Origin: Lingula anatina
Taxonomy: Eukaryota; Brachiopoda; Lingulata; Lingulida; Lingulidae
Length of the DNA: 64,000 nt
Direction of reading: 5' to 3'
NCBI RefSeq assembly: GCF_001039355.2
Contig: NW_019775387.1
Location: forward strand, 208,112-272,111
The position numbers and the translations under genes were made by a program. Of this stretch, positions 12,341 to 26,243 are shown in pieces. Under the pieces are notes generated by a model that saw nothing but the letters and a program-made list of their open reading frames with translations, searched no databases and was not told the DNA's origin. Each line of letters begins with the position of its first letter. The stretch's first letter is position 1.

Positions 12341-12565
12341 GGTGCTTTCCCAGAGATTTAGATCAATCTAAAGATTAAGTTTTAGATCGACCTAACTCCC
12401 TGGGGGTTCATGCTAAATTGCAGTCAGCCGAGCAGGCACCATAGTTAATTACCCCCTTACAGCTTTTAGTAGGCGGGACAGATGCTTAAGCCGGCCAAGC
12501 TGACAGTAATCTAGTGAGACTCCCCACAGGGATAGATCGCTCTAAAAATCTATGGAAATGGGGTG
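12341..12565 (+). mobile_element. MITE family G, copy 2
   Basis: Same family as 11869-12083 in opposite orientation and 260 bp away. It shares AGTTAATTACCCCCTTACAG and GATCGACCTAACTCCCTGGG. The left terminus has a short insertion before the second palindromic core, shared with the copy at 58387, so these two form a subfamily. Confidence 0.8.
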
Positions 12566-12608
12566 TAAAAGAATCAATTAATGTCTTTAGACTAGAGTAT
12601 AGTCTTAC

Positions 12609-15600
12609 CTCCATAATGTATGACACATCTTAATAAATCCTGCATAAGCAAGTTCAAATGCTCCTCTGTGAATTGACTCCAGCAGCTGTTTTTTGAAATA
12701 TTCTCCAATTGAAAGGATCTAAAAATATTAACAAATCAAAAGCACAAAATCAATATTGTTGTAATTCTCAAGTTAAGGTTATATATATAATATCAAAATT
12801 TTCCGTGTATCATATTTGTGTCTTTTAATGAACCATGCTGACATTCCATCGTACTAAATTATTACTTTTCAAAATTGAAGTTGTAACCAAATGCATTGAA
12901 TTAATGGCTGTCATCTAGTATACTGCGATTGAATGGCCTTCTGGTCAAAGTGTCTTCCTCGAGAGTGGGAGGACATGAGTAAGACCCCATTCCCAGAGAT
13001 TAGATCGATCCAAACTAGATCAACCTAACTCCCTGGAGGTTCACGCTAAATAGCTGTCAGCCGAGCGGGCATGAAAGTTAATTACCCCCTTACAGCTTGT
13101 AGTAGGCGGGACGGACATTTAAGCCGGATTATCTGACAGTAATCTAGTGAGACTCCCCACGAGGATAGATCGATCTAAATGTCTGCGAATACGCCCTAAG
13201 ACCCTGTCCAGGGACAAACATGGACCAGTTCTTCATAAACGGTACCTGCTGTCTCCCCACTTGCCACTCAGTATTTAGAGGTTAAAGCAGGGGTAAAATT
13301 CCTGGTCCAGCAGTGAAAGACATTGTCCGTATGCTAGCTTTCATCTCCTCTGATGACAACTGGGCTGTATCCTCTCCCAGGTGGTGAGAACATGTACCAG
13401 GGCATCAGGGCTAAATATGACCAGGCGTCACATGTAAACTGCACCGAGACGCATGTGGACAAGAAATGAACTTAACTTTTTTATATTACCTGCTGGAAGC
13501 TGAGCAATCCTCCTGCAGCATCTTCTTCTCGTTTTATTGGTGCTGTTTGAGTAAGTTGTCCCAACAATAATGATGCTTCTTTTACACACCTCCAACAGCA
13601 AACTACCAAATATTCTGGCATCAATTTAACTGCTATACCCTTTTTGCCCAAGTCGTCTTTATCATCCTCTGTAGTTCCTTCTGTCAACCCAGAACCTGGA
13701 TACAGATAAAAAGATTAAAAAAAAAAAAAAACACTCGAGTGCAAATGTTTTTTTTTCTATCATAATTGCAGTAAAATATTTACAAATATTCAAAAATAAA
13801 AACTCATTTATGATTATATAAACCATATACATGTACTTAGTATATCAAACATAATCTGACCAAAACCAGCATGTACTATGTAAACAAGTTTTAATATTTT
13901 TCAAAATTAGGATATTATGCACACTTTGTCTTACATGATTTTCTTTTACACCTATATTATACATTGTATATCTATTCTTTATGTATTATGCCCATTTTCA
14001 GACCCTCATTATCATAATTTATGATATTATATATGTTAAACAGGGTGTTTCATAGCAAGGCAAGGTAATGTTTTCTTCATCATATTAGTATTAGTAAAGA
14101 GTTTACAAAAAAAAAAAATCAAGTACAAGCAAGAGTATTTTACTTAGAATGTCTTCATCTTCTGGTATATTTCCCTCTGGAGAGGAATGGCTAACCACAG
14201 GAAGTACAATGTCAGACACTTTAAAGCACAGGTTTAACAGCTGTTCTAGAAGCTTCTTCCATTTTTCTGGTAAGGCAACGGACCTGAAATATCATTTTTG
14301 CACACATTAATGCCACAGGTAAGACTGACATCAAGGGAGATTTAAAAACAGTCTAGGCCAGACTGAGAGTCCAAGTCACAGACATTAAATTATTAAATTA
14401 TAGATTAATCACTTCTCTAATAAAGCCAATGTATAAGTTATACAATCTGTAGTTAAGAACATCTTTAATGAATTATGATTTGGTTGACAATTGTTTACAA
14501 TATTAGGAGCAGTTGATGTTGTTGAGCTTGGGTGTCAAAGTGGGTGTTAACATTACATGAGCAGTGTAGAACGGAATATCACATGCATGATAAACAACAG
14601 AGAGGGCCAAAACAATACGAGCAAAGGTGGAAATGAAAATTGAAGAACATGGAAGTTAAAGAACAGAAAACCACTCAAAATAAGCCACTCATCGTTCAGG
14701 TGCGAAAACTGTTGTTCATTACACTTTTTTCAGGGTTTATTAAGAAAAAGCCTGCTAGTTCCTACCTAAGATCCATGTCATCCAGTAATAACCTCACACA
14801 GTGCAACACTGGATACAAAGGACCAGTTGCTGCTGCATGGAGTAGATTCCTCCTAGCTGTCTCAATCTGACGAGAGAGATGAACCAAAAGAATTTCAAGC
14901 CACAACTGAAAAGCCCTTTCATATTCTGTCACAAATTTAGCAAAATGACTTTCATTATCGTGCTCTTCAGAGATGAATGATGTTTGGTCAGTGCGGTCTA
15001 TTTCTAGTGGACATTCACCATCTTTGTCAGCATCCAGTTCAGTGCTGTCATTCTTTTCTTGCTCACTGCCAATACTGGTAAAGGTCTCCAAAAATTGCAA
15101 AAGGGTTTTATATATCCCATCTTGTCTAAGCACCAGTTTCATGAGATAAGCTGCTGTGGTACAGTCTTGGGGTTTGGTTGAGTATACAAGCTGCAGACAG
15201 GCAGTCAGAATTTCTACTGCTTTTTCCTGATTCTGAAAAGGAAAACTCAACTAGTCATTACGGTAGAACAGTAAACAATCAGAGAGGCAATACTGCCTCC
15301 TTGGTATATCCAGTAAAAGGATGATAACACAAAATAACTAACAAGGCTGGAAAGTTGTCAAATGTACAGACAAAAAGCATGAAATTACGATGCCATAATA
15401 GGATAGGGTAAATCTTTAAAACTTTCATAACAGGTGTTTTCTGGGGTGAAATTTGATGCTGAACACAAATTTAACAATCATTTCCTTCTAAAACAATTAT
15501 TGAGGTTGGTAATTTGGCAATTTACAAATTGGCAGCCAAAACTGTAAACAACAATTAAAGGTACTGCAGTTTGTCATATGTCTTTTCTTATGTTTTAAGG

Positions 15601-16452
15601 GTTGCAGAATCCAGTTCAAACGTTAATACTGTGACTGGTACATTTCAGAGCGTGTTCAGTTACCATATGAAGTGACCATTTACTGCCAAGCTAGACTGAT
15701 AGGCCATAATCTTGGATAACAGAGGCAATGAACCACTTTAATCATATTGGTCAGTCAAATGAGATGTGATAAGATCTGTCAAAATCTGTTGGATGGGAAT
15801 TAAAAGGAAGAATCAATTATACTAACCAAAAAGTGAATATTTTAAAATTATTAAGATAGGATGGATGATACACCTTTGCTCACTATCATGAGCTGAGGCC
15901 AGCAAAGAAGTTGCCAAGGAAACCTTCAGTGCCGGAATCTCCAAAAATATTTATCCATTCCCATCTTTCAGAAGAGCATTCCCAACAGAAGTATGTTTGA
16001 TGATAATGCATTCAGGGAACTGATTAAACAGTACCTGTCTGTGAAATGCAAGTATTAAAAGTGACGATATATGAGGCTGAAAAAGTTCTAATCTTGACAA
16101 ATAACATTTATGATTTAAGCTCTAAATGGTTTGACAGGCCTGATGTGTTGGATGGTGATAGCAATGACACAGTGTTCAAAATATATAAAAAACAAACTTG
16201 CACTTATGGGATACATTCAAAATTGACCAAAAATAGTTAACGAAGGTATATGTACATCCATGAAGAGAACATAATAATTGATAAAAGACATTTATGATGA
16301 GAACAGACAATACCTGCATTCCCATCTGCTCAGTTGACAGAGAGCTAAGAACCTTTAATGCAGATCTTTTGTTATCTTCAAATGTATCCACCAGGCATTC
16401 TAACAGAGTTTGAACTCNNNNNNNNNNNNNNNNNNNNNNNNNNNNNNNNNNN

Positions 16453-16487
<35 letters not shown>

Positions 16488-19400
16488 AAGAACAAGCAAG
16501 CCACAGCTGACAAAAGGATACATAATATTTAAAAGAGTCAGCATGGAAGAGTGACAACATACATGTAATACAGCAATCAACACATTTGGGCCTTGTCACC
16601 TTACCAAATACCAAAATGTGCTGTAAATGCAGTAGGGGCAATATTACTGAGAGTGTTATTGAGCTAGATGGCTAGATGGTGTCAAGAATTATTCATCCTC
16701 AGGATCCCCATTCCCTGGTAGCTTTGTCACTGTCAAATTAACCTTAATAAATGATTCAAGTATGATTACATGGTAAAAAACTGTAGTCTACCTTTGTGTT
16801 GATCTGATAAGATTTCTGTTAAAATGGTAAGAGCACCAAGAGCTGTAGTTCTTCTTGAAAAGGCAGCTCCAGGATGAAGACAGGAAAAGATATGGTCAAG
16901 CAGCCAGTGTAAAAACACCTGGTAAAACAAATCAACTACAAAGTCGGCAAATACACAGACACTGAATGGGAAAATCATCAGAACTACATTAAAAAAATCA
17001 AAATGAAGGATAAACATTTCTGCATCCACTGAACTGGCAATAATTTCATAATTTCCAAATATTGATGTTAACAATATTCTCTTTATTTATATTACCAAAT
17101 ATAAAGTAGTAATTTAACAAATCAATAACTTTAATCAAAAATGTTGATTTTCAATATAATCTGCCAAATTTAGTTTTCAGTTTTGGTATCGTTAAGTTGA
17201 ATCAATTGATACTAACATTAACATGCATAGTTTGACCCCAAACTCACACAGCTAAAAGTAAATTGTAAATTCTCACCATTATATAAGTGCATAGGTGTAT
17301 GAAGTTTATGAAAATCAGCACTATTTATTTTGCACAAAAATTTCAAAATATTATTCCAGTTGACCTTAAAATACATGTCAAAGGTCAAATTAAAGTCAGA
17401 TATTGGTAAGGATTTTTTTTACCAAACAAAGCCTTTCATTAAATTTAATGTTAAAATTTATATATATATATATATATATATATATGTTTTTCTGTACCTT
17501 GTATAACTCCAAAATTTTAGTTGCAGGACTGCTTTCCATTTTCTTGCACTTCAATGTCCGATATAATACCTGGCCACTTTCTTTTACTCTGCACAAAAAC
17601 TAAAAAGGAAAAATATATAATTCTAGATGTCCTTACATGCTTAAAGGCATAATAACTCTTTGTATGAGACCTNCATGGAAGAGTGACAACATACATGTAA
17701 TACAGCAATCAACACATTTTGGGCCTTGTCACCTTACCAAATACCAAAATGTGCTGTAAATGCAGTAGGGGCAATATTACTGAGAGTGTTATTGAGCTAG
17801 ATGGCTAGATGGTGTCAAGAATTATTCATCCTCAGGATCCCCATTCCCTGGTAGCTTTGTCACTGTCAAATTAACCTTAATAAATGATTTAAGTGTGATT
17901 ACGTGGTAAAAATCTGTAGTCTACCTTTGTGTTGATCTGATAAGATTTCTGTTAAAATGGTAAGAGCACCAAGAGCTGTAGTTCTTCTTGAAAAGGCAGC
18001 TCCAGGATGAAGACAGGAAAAGATATGGTCAAGCAGCCAGTGTAAAAACACCTGGTAAAACAAATCAACTACAAAGTCGGCAAATACACAGACACTGAAT
18101 GGGAAAATCATCAGAACTACATTAAAAAAATCAAAATGAAGGATAAACATTTCTGCATCCACTGAACTGGCAATAATTTCATAATTTCCAAATATTGATG
18201 TTAACAATATTCTCTTTATTTATATTACCAAATATAAAGTAGTAATTTAACAAATCAATAACTTTAATCAAAAATGTTGATTTTCAATATAATCTGTCAA
18301 ATTTAGTTTTCAGTTTTGGTATTGTTAAGTTAATCAATTGATACTAACATTAAAATGCATAGTTTGACCCCAAACTCACACAGCTAAAAGTAAATTGTAA
18401 ATTCTCACCATTATATAAGTACATAGGTGTATGAAGTTTATGAAAATCAGCACTATTTATTTTGCACAAAAATTTCAAAATATTATCCCAGTTGACCTTA
18501 AAATACATGTCAAAGGTCAAATTAAAGTCAGTGTTTTTCTGTACCTTGTATAACTCCAAAATTTTAGTTGCAGGACTGCTTTCCATTTTCTTGCACTTCA
18601 ATGTCCGATATAATACCTGGCCACTTTCTTTTACTCTGCACAAAAACTAAAAAGGAAAAATATATAATTCTAGATGTCCTTACATGCTTAACAATAATTA
18701 TCAACAGTCCAATTTTCTCATCAAACATCTCATTTTAAAGGTACATATGAACCGAGCATCGGTGGAACGTGGATTCCCAGTAACACATGTAAACCACTTC
18801 TACTAGATTCTTATATGACTCATATAAATTCAACATGCCAAGGGATAAACTGAATAGATCACTCGATCAGCCATAAAAGACCTTTAGACTGCTCCTTTCT
18901 TTAAATTTTTGGTTGTAAATTTAACCTACTTTCGTGACCTACTTTCCTGCCCCATTGACATACAGCTTAGAATGCCAGNCCTCCATTGATGTCTATACTC
19001 TGTTAAAATCTCTTAAGAGATTTTAACAAAAAACCAAACTTTTTAGAAAAAAAACAGGGACTAACTTTGAATGTAAAAATGGATTCATTAACCATTGGTA
19101 AGTATGGGAAAATTGTTGTTTACTCCAGGAAAATTCATTTTTTGGCCGAAACGAAGAGTTATTATTGCTTTAACAATAATTATCAACAGTCCAATTTTCT
19201 CATCAAACATCTTATTTTAAAGGTACATATGAACCGAGCATCGGTGGAACGTGGATTCCCAGTAACACATGTAAACCACTTCTACTAGATTCTTATATGA
19301 CTCATATAAATTCGACATGCCAAGGGATAAACTGAATAGATCACTCGATCAGCCATAAAAGACCTTTAGACTGCTCCTTTCTTTAAATTTTTGGTTGTAA

Positions 19401-22400
19401 ATTTAACCTACTTTTGTGACCTACTTTCCTGCCCCATTGACATACAGCTTAGAATGCCAGAAGAAAAATCCATTCAAACATCATTTTCAGGTAAAATTAA
19501 ACAATGCCTTTTGGTAATTCTCTTAGTTATGCTACTTGAAACTATATGCTGGCATTTGGTTGGTTTTTGTGACAAAAAATTGACTTTGTATGCATCTTTA
19601 AACTCATGGAAGGTTTTGCAAGTTTTGACTGGATTTTCCTCATACATGTAGCACTGACTGTTATAAAATGAAGACCTACCCTCTTCAAAAATGCCAACAT
19701 AGTTTGTCTGAAAGCTGGGGATTGACTGTTCATGTTGAGAGGTAAGAAGAACTTGACAAGTTCAAAGTCTGTGCTGTTGATTGTCTCTGTGGTTTTGGGA
19801 TTTTCACACAGGAGTCCCAATGCGTCAAGCCTCACCTAGAAACGAATTAAAAATGGCAGCAAAGCTGTCAAATGTACAGACATAAAGCAGATAGTTACGA
19901 TGTACAAATAAGGTTATTTTGTGAATTTTCATGCAATACTACATAATGCTCAGCAGCAAAATCAACACAAAAATGTAATTAAGCACAACAGGTACAATGA
20001 ATATTAAGAATATGTCACTAGCATAGGACTTCTGGCCTATGAGACTTCAAAGTCACACAATGAAAATGTGTGAATATGAAAATTTCACAATAAAAATCAT
20101 TACTTTAAGAAAAAGTATCCAAATAGGCTGATTTTCCACTTTAGGGTGTATTTAAGTCCTAAGAATCTATTTTTGTAAGCTTTAGAATTAAAATGAACAC
20201 TGTTTTCCTTTCACGCTTATTATAGTTATATCATGTAAATGACTGAAGGCTGGGGAAATAAATGTTGTCAATTTGATTATTCTCATACATAATGAAAGTT
20301 GTAAAATCTAACAACCCTAAAAATGTAGCTGGGGTACAGGGGTGCAGGGTCCCTTTGGGACCAGGGCATGCTCCACAAAACTTTCATACATGTATTTAAG
20401 ATTTTACAGAGCACTTGAAGATTTTTTATTGAAGGGTAGGTATGGCTACATGTGAAGTAGGTTGGGTAAATGTTGCGAGAGTATTTTATGAGGAGAAGTA
20501 GGATAAAGGTCAAAATCAAGAGCAGATGATGAATATTTTGTGATTGTTTGTGGAATATGCGACTTTTTGTAAGAGTTGTTAATGTATGTAGATTATATTT
20601 TTGTTGATAGTGTTAATTTTGTTGAAGTGGGAATATTCAATATGTTAGTGGTTACAGGAAGTTACAGTACAGGAAGTAAAGTATGTAAAGTATGAGTAAA
20701 GTATGTGTTTGGAATTGTATCATGCTACCACTTTTCAAGATGTGTATCAGTACGCGTCGTCCTCTTGGCTGGTACATGATGAGATAGCAATGATTCTGCG
20801 AGGGGTTGGAAAGTAGTAAATCTCATTTATGCGATCAATAAATAATAATCAACTGTTTTTGATGCCAAGCCTAGCAGTAGTAAGTATGTTTTAAGTCGGA
20901 TGACAGGTAGAGCTCACAGTCCTCGTACAAAATTTGTCCCAGGGTATGATACTGTGAAATGTGTACTGATACATGTACCTTGAAAACCAGTAGCGCGATC
21001 TGATGTACCAGTGAATTCTGGATCCTTCAGTGCCACATCTGATAGTTGGGTAGGCCTGAACAAGGCCGATATTTCAGCACCCCCCTTATGGTTTATATTT
21101 TTATGCAAGTGCAGAAGCATTCTTCTATTGATGGTGCTAGCTATCGCTCACAGTGGATATTTTAAATCAAGTCAAGTAGATTTAAGGCAGGTAATTATTC
21201 CTGCTGCCTTCCCACAGCTTGTGTTAAATCCCCTATAATTAACACAATCAATAACATGCATAACAAGGGGTGATAAGCCTGGGCTATTAAAGTGCAATCT
21301 TAAATGTAATTGTATTTGTGCTAAGCTGATGAACAATTTTGCTCATCTGGGTATTTTATTCTTTACCTGGTCATCAGAATGACACAATGCAGCTCTTAAC
21401 ACAAACACAGGAACTACTTCATTCCACTTCTCTTGCTCTTCAGGTGATGTTTTAAGAATTCCAATGCTCTTAGCTCTCTTTAGGCATGTCATAAGAGCCC
21501 CCAGTTGACTGCTGTTGTCTCCTTTTAAAAAATTTAAAATGAAACAGAAAAATAAGGGATTATGTAAAAGCATTTAAAAATTAGAAGTTGATGCACCAAA
21601 CAAAAAAAAAATCAAATAAAACATGCCCCAATTTTTATCATATGTAATGCTCTCGACCATTTTCTTACTTGTCTTTTGGAACTGACACAAAAAATAAGAT
21701 CTTCGCTTAAAAGAACAAACATAGTGCACTGAAAATCATGGAAGTAAAACTGGAATGGAACAGAAACAGGTGGGAGAGTGGGGGCATGACAATTTCCAGC
21801 AATATCATTGGTCTTTATCAATAAACACCTGTTAATGATCAAAAGAGCCATATAAGTCTGTTACGTAACATATGAAGTTGCCATCTTGAAACATAATAAT
21901 AAGATTTCTGCAAATTTACAAGTGTTTATGAAAATTGTGAGTGTGACATGCAAACATTACTTCTGCAGTACTTTGGTGAGATAAGTTTGCCAAAATTTGT
22001 AAGAAATGGTGGTAGATAACTGAGACATATGACACATGTGCTGTGAGTCCCCACTTTGGTGTTTTCATACACCTTATAGGATTTTTTAGTTTAGGGTTCT
22101 TTCTAAGGCCAAAACATGTTATTTGCTTTTTTTTATTTAACTCAAGTGTATCAAGCATGCAGTGGGTTATGTAATTTTGATTCTTACCTTGCAGTTTTGA
22201 CAAAGGAACCAGATTTTCATCTAGCATTAGTCAAGTGGTTTTGACTGAAAATGCCAACTTTTATCTCAACATGTTTTCAATATTATAAATGGAAAATGGT
22301 GAACTGGCATCTGATGTTTCATGAAAAACAAGTCTAACACTGTGCATAAGTGTACAAAAGAACTTCAGAGTAAAAGGTAGCATCAGTTTTATTTAATTTT

Positions 22401-25400
22401 CTGTTGTGGCACTTGAGCTGGCTCATTATTGGGAAGTTGAGACTCTTCCTGTGGTAAAAAGACACCCTCGTCCACAGCATTTTCTACTGCTACAGAAACA
22501 TAGGAAAGTTTGGCGTAGTCAAACGACATTTTATGGCGACAACAATCTCCAGAGCTTAGTTACGCACATGTGCATTCTGAACATGCTCAATTGTGCCCTA
22601 GAGGGGTAATCTCCATTGAGGCAAATGTTGCTACTTATACCATGGGGCATCACTGCCTGGCCTCGTTTTGCTTGATTCATTCTGTTCACGCACATGATAC
22701 AATTAAGCTACAAGTTATCTCAAATCTTCAACTGAAATCTTCAGTTCAAAAAAATTTCATTTTACCTCTATGGGGACTTTCCAGCAGTTCACTCGATCTG
22801 TTGAAGCGTACAGTGACAGATTCTGCAACTTCAAGCAAGGATCAACAGTACAATTGCCGACTGTTACATGAATGCGGTAAGATTTATTTTCTCTAGCGAT
22901 TTAGCAGTTGATGTTGACAAAACGTTGTTTATCCAGGAGTTTCTTGTTTGCTAGTGATAGTGGTCACTGTGACTGCACAAAGAAATTAAGGGTCCTTGCG
23001 TGTAGAATCTCCAGTCACCTGATGACATGCCTCTTTGCAACCCCACAAATGAAATTTGTGCAAAATTGTTGGTAAATAATAACTTTTGCTGACTCGTCGC
23101 ATCATAATGTTTAGGATGATGAGTCTTATTGAATATTGGATATATAATTTTTATCCCTAAGGCCATAACATTTAATACAGGCAACAATTTGCTACATTGT
23201 TATTATTGTTAAAACGATTAGGATAGAGGGATTATATAATAAAAGCGGCCTTGTTTGGCCAAATCACGAACAATCAATATTGTTGCCTTCTTTCTTGCTA
23301 AGAATGAGACTATAAAAGTTTGTGGTACACTGAGATGGAGGAGACATAAAAACTTGTTTCCACTGGCCTCAATCTCTATGACATCATCATTAATCTCAAC
23401 TTTATTGTATTCTGTCAAAATATTGCCTAACTCGGCACCAACAAAAAAGTTATTCATGCATTGCTCCATCTTAATCTGACTTTTGCCAGTTCGTTTCTGT
23501 GTGTTCTTGCAAATTAATGGGACACCCTGTCACTTTGGCATGTCACCCGTAGCCTTTGTCCCCTTATTACAGACATGCTGAAACAGTCAGTCCGATCTGT
23601 CACGACCGGGAAAATTTGTCTGGACCTGTAAAAAATTGGACTTGGTCGGTCCAAAGGACCGACAAGAGTTTAAAGAACCGCAATTTTGAATTTATAGTCA
23701 TCATTCGACATACCTCACTAATAAAATTATTTAAAACCCAAAGCGTTTTTTCCTTCCATTTCAAACCTATCAGTATCACATTCACAAACAAAGTAAGCTA
23801 CCTAATCGTACTGGTAGTATCTGTCTCAAACGAACAGGGTGATTTTCGGTCCGACAAAAATCCATTCGGTCTGGCCAATTTTTCATTATTGCCGATCATG
23901 TCCGGCCATTCTGAAAAGTTTTCAGCATGTCTGCTTAATGTACATCAGACAAAAGACTTCAACCTGTTTCTATTCCATCCAATTATTTTTCTTGTTTAAA
24001 TACATGTCATTTTACTAAATAATCAATGTAGAAAATGTTTGATCTAAAAAATACCTTGGTGTTTCTGCTTGGTGATGGTAGTGATAACATACTGTACACA
24101 ATATGGCTCTGCTCTTAACAACTTGGGAAGAACATACTGAAAAAGCAATACTTTACAGTTAAATATCTCAATTTTCTGACGCAAACATTCATACTAAATT
24201 AAATTAGCATTTCTTGATCTTCACAAGCACTTTTTTTACCATGAATTTACACAAATTACACAAATAGATATATCAGAAGTTAAAAAACCATACTTCTATT
24301 AGCTGAGTCTTCAACTGCTTGCAACCAGTACAAAGCCCTTCCAGAACTGGATCTACCCAGGTTGTCAACCACAAATGTTTCACCTCTTGAACATTTATTG
24401 CACAATCTAGCTCCATCTGGTGGTCAATAAAGAGCTTCTCCAACAGTTCACTTGCCTAAAATAAAAAATATTACATCTGACCATAATGTCAATAGTAAGT
24501 CTCAAGCACTTGAAGATTAAGCACTTACTGTATAAGTTATAAGTATATTTTTGATTATTTCACTCTTTTATGTTGTCCATCCACGTCAATAACATTCCAT
24601 TGTCAAAATACATGCAAATAAAAGCGAACTCACAAGAGAGAATATTTGTGTTTAAATGTACAGTGTGGACTTTTAACCAAGCCTGTAAGCCTGTGTGCCT
24701 TGCTTATTTTAAATTGATAATCAGTAAGTCTGCCTTTATGAGGTAGTCTGAATATGATATGTCCACGTAAAAATGAAAACATGAATGAACAATAAATGCT
24801 TAACTTCAAGTCAGACTTGCATCTGGCGTACATGATGTCAGGTACCAGCAATATTAAACAATCATATTTACCATGTATAAAAGTGATTTCTTTAGATTTG
24901 GACAAAACATCAACATGTTACTTATTAAGTGAACTACATATACAAAAAGGAAACACTATTGGGCTAGATTTGGTGTTAAAGTGCAATTTAAGTTCACAGG
25001 TGATCTTACATGATCTTAATCATTACAGCAGTAGTCTTAAAATGGACTGAATCTGATTTTAAGATCAAAAATGATCTAACATCTACTTAAGTGGTCAAGC
25101 ATTTTCCTCCCCTCACAATGGGGATACCTCCTCTCACAATAGAGGACACCTCTGCTCACAATAGGAGAATGTGTAAGGGGAGACAACTTAATTGGCTGTC
25201 AGACTAGAAATGGTCTTACTCATGTTTTAAGATCATGTAAGACTATTTGTGTTCTTAAATTGCACTTTAAGGCCAAATCAAGCCCACTAGTGAAATGCTC
25301 TGATTTTCCCTAATTCTTATTCTCATTTTCTGTTGAACTTACATGGCTAGCCATAGCTTGTTCAGAGAGTACTTCTAAGAGGTCTTGACACAGGTTGGGT

Positions 25401-26204
25401 TCCACTTTAATCAATGCCTTGGTGCCTACATACTCCACTAAACAGGACAAGGAGGCATACTTTCCCTTTAAATGCTTATTACTATGAATCAGTTTTTCTG
25501 CAAGTGTGACAAGAAAAGTGCTCTGCCTTGGATCTGTAACGGAAAAGAAAAATAATTAATTACCAAAGAGTACATCATACATGTATCCCTTCAGAGATTA
25601 ATTAATTCAGCTATACATCTTATATCTTAATACCATGCATAACGCACTAGATACTGAATACCATTAATAATTTGCTGAAAACATAGATAAATAACATAAA
25701 ACATTCCTACCCGTATCCAATGTATAATTCAATATTCAGGATGGGATTTCTGAGGTTGCATTCACAACAGATGATCTGTGGACTAACCCAACACAGACTA
25801 AATATGGCTGACCCTACCTAAAAGCAATGCAGCCTAACCCCTTGATGGTCTCCTTGCCTCTGCATGCACCATCCCGGCACAGACCTAGCACTTACACCTC
25901 TGAACTAAAAGTTTATCCATTTAATCGCCAGGCCCTTGCAGGCCTGGCATGTGTGGTAGGCAGGTAGAATATTAGGGAATTAGCAGCATTGTTTTCAAGA
26001 GGGGTCAGCCATATTTGATCCATGGACCCACGGGGATCAACTGTCCTGAATGCAACCTAAAGTAACTAAAGTTCAACATTCTACCCAGAAAGCAGATTGG
26101 GTATATTTACCTTCTTTTGTTGCTAGCAGGTGCAATTTTATACAATTCTCAAATATTACTTTTGATTGATGTTTTACAGCCTGGAAAACAAACAAACAAA
26201 CAAA

Positions 26205-26243
<39 letters not shown>

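Larger units (their letters stand above)
16540..17672. repeat. Haplotype copy 1 of a THADA segment (two exons)
   Basis: From CATGGAAGAGTGACAACA onward this block is repeated almost base for base at 17674-18690. It holds the exons 16918-16792 and 17599-17498. The main differences are a (TA)n tract at 17458-17485, present only here, and a MITE starting at 17645. See the entry for 17674-18978. Confidence 0.9.

Noticed and set aside
23556..23999. 147-codon plus-strand ORF
   Set aside because: It overlaps the inverted-repeat MITE 23570-23937 and shows no family resemblance.
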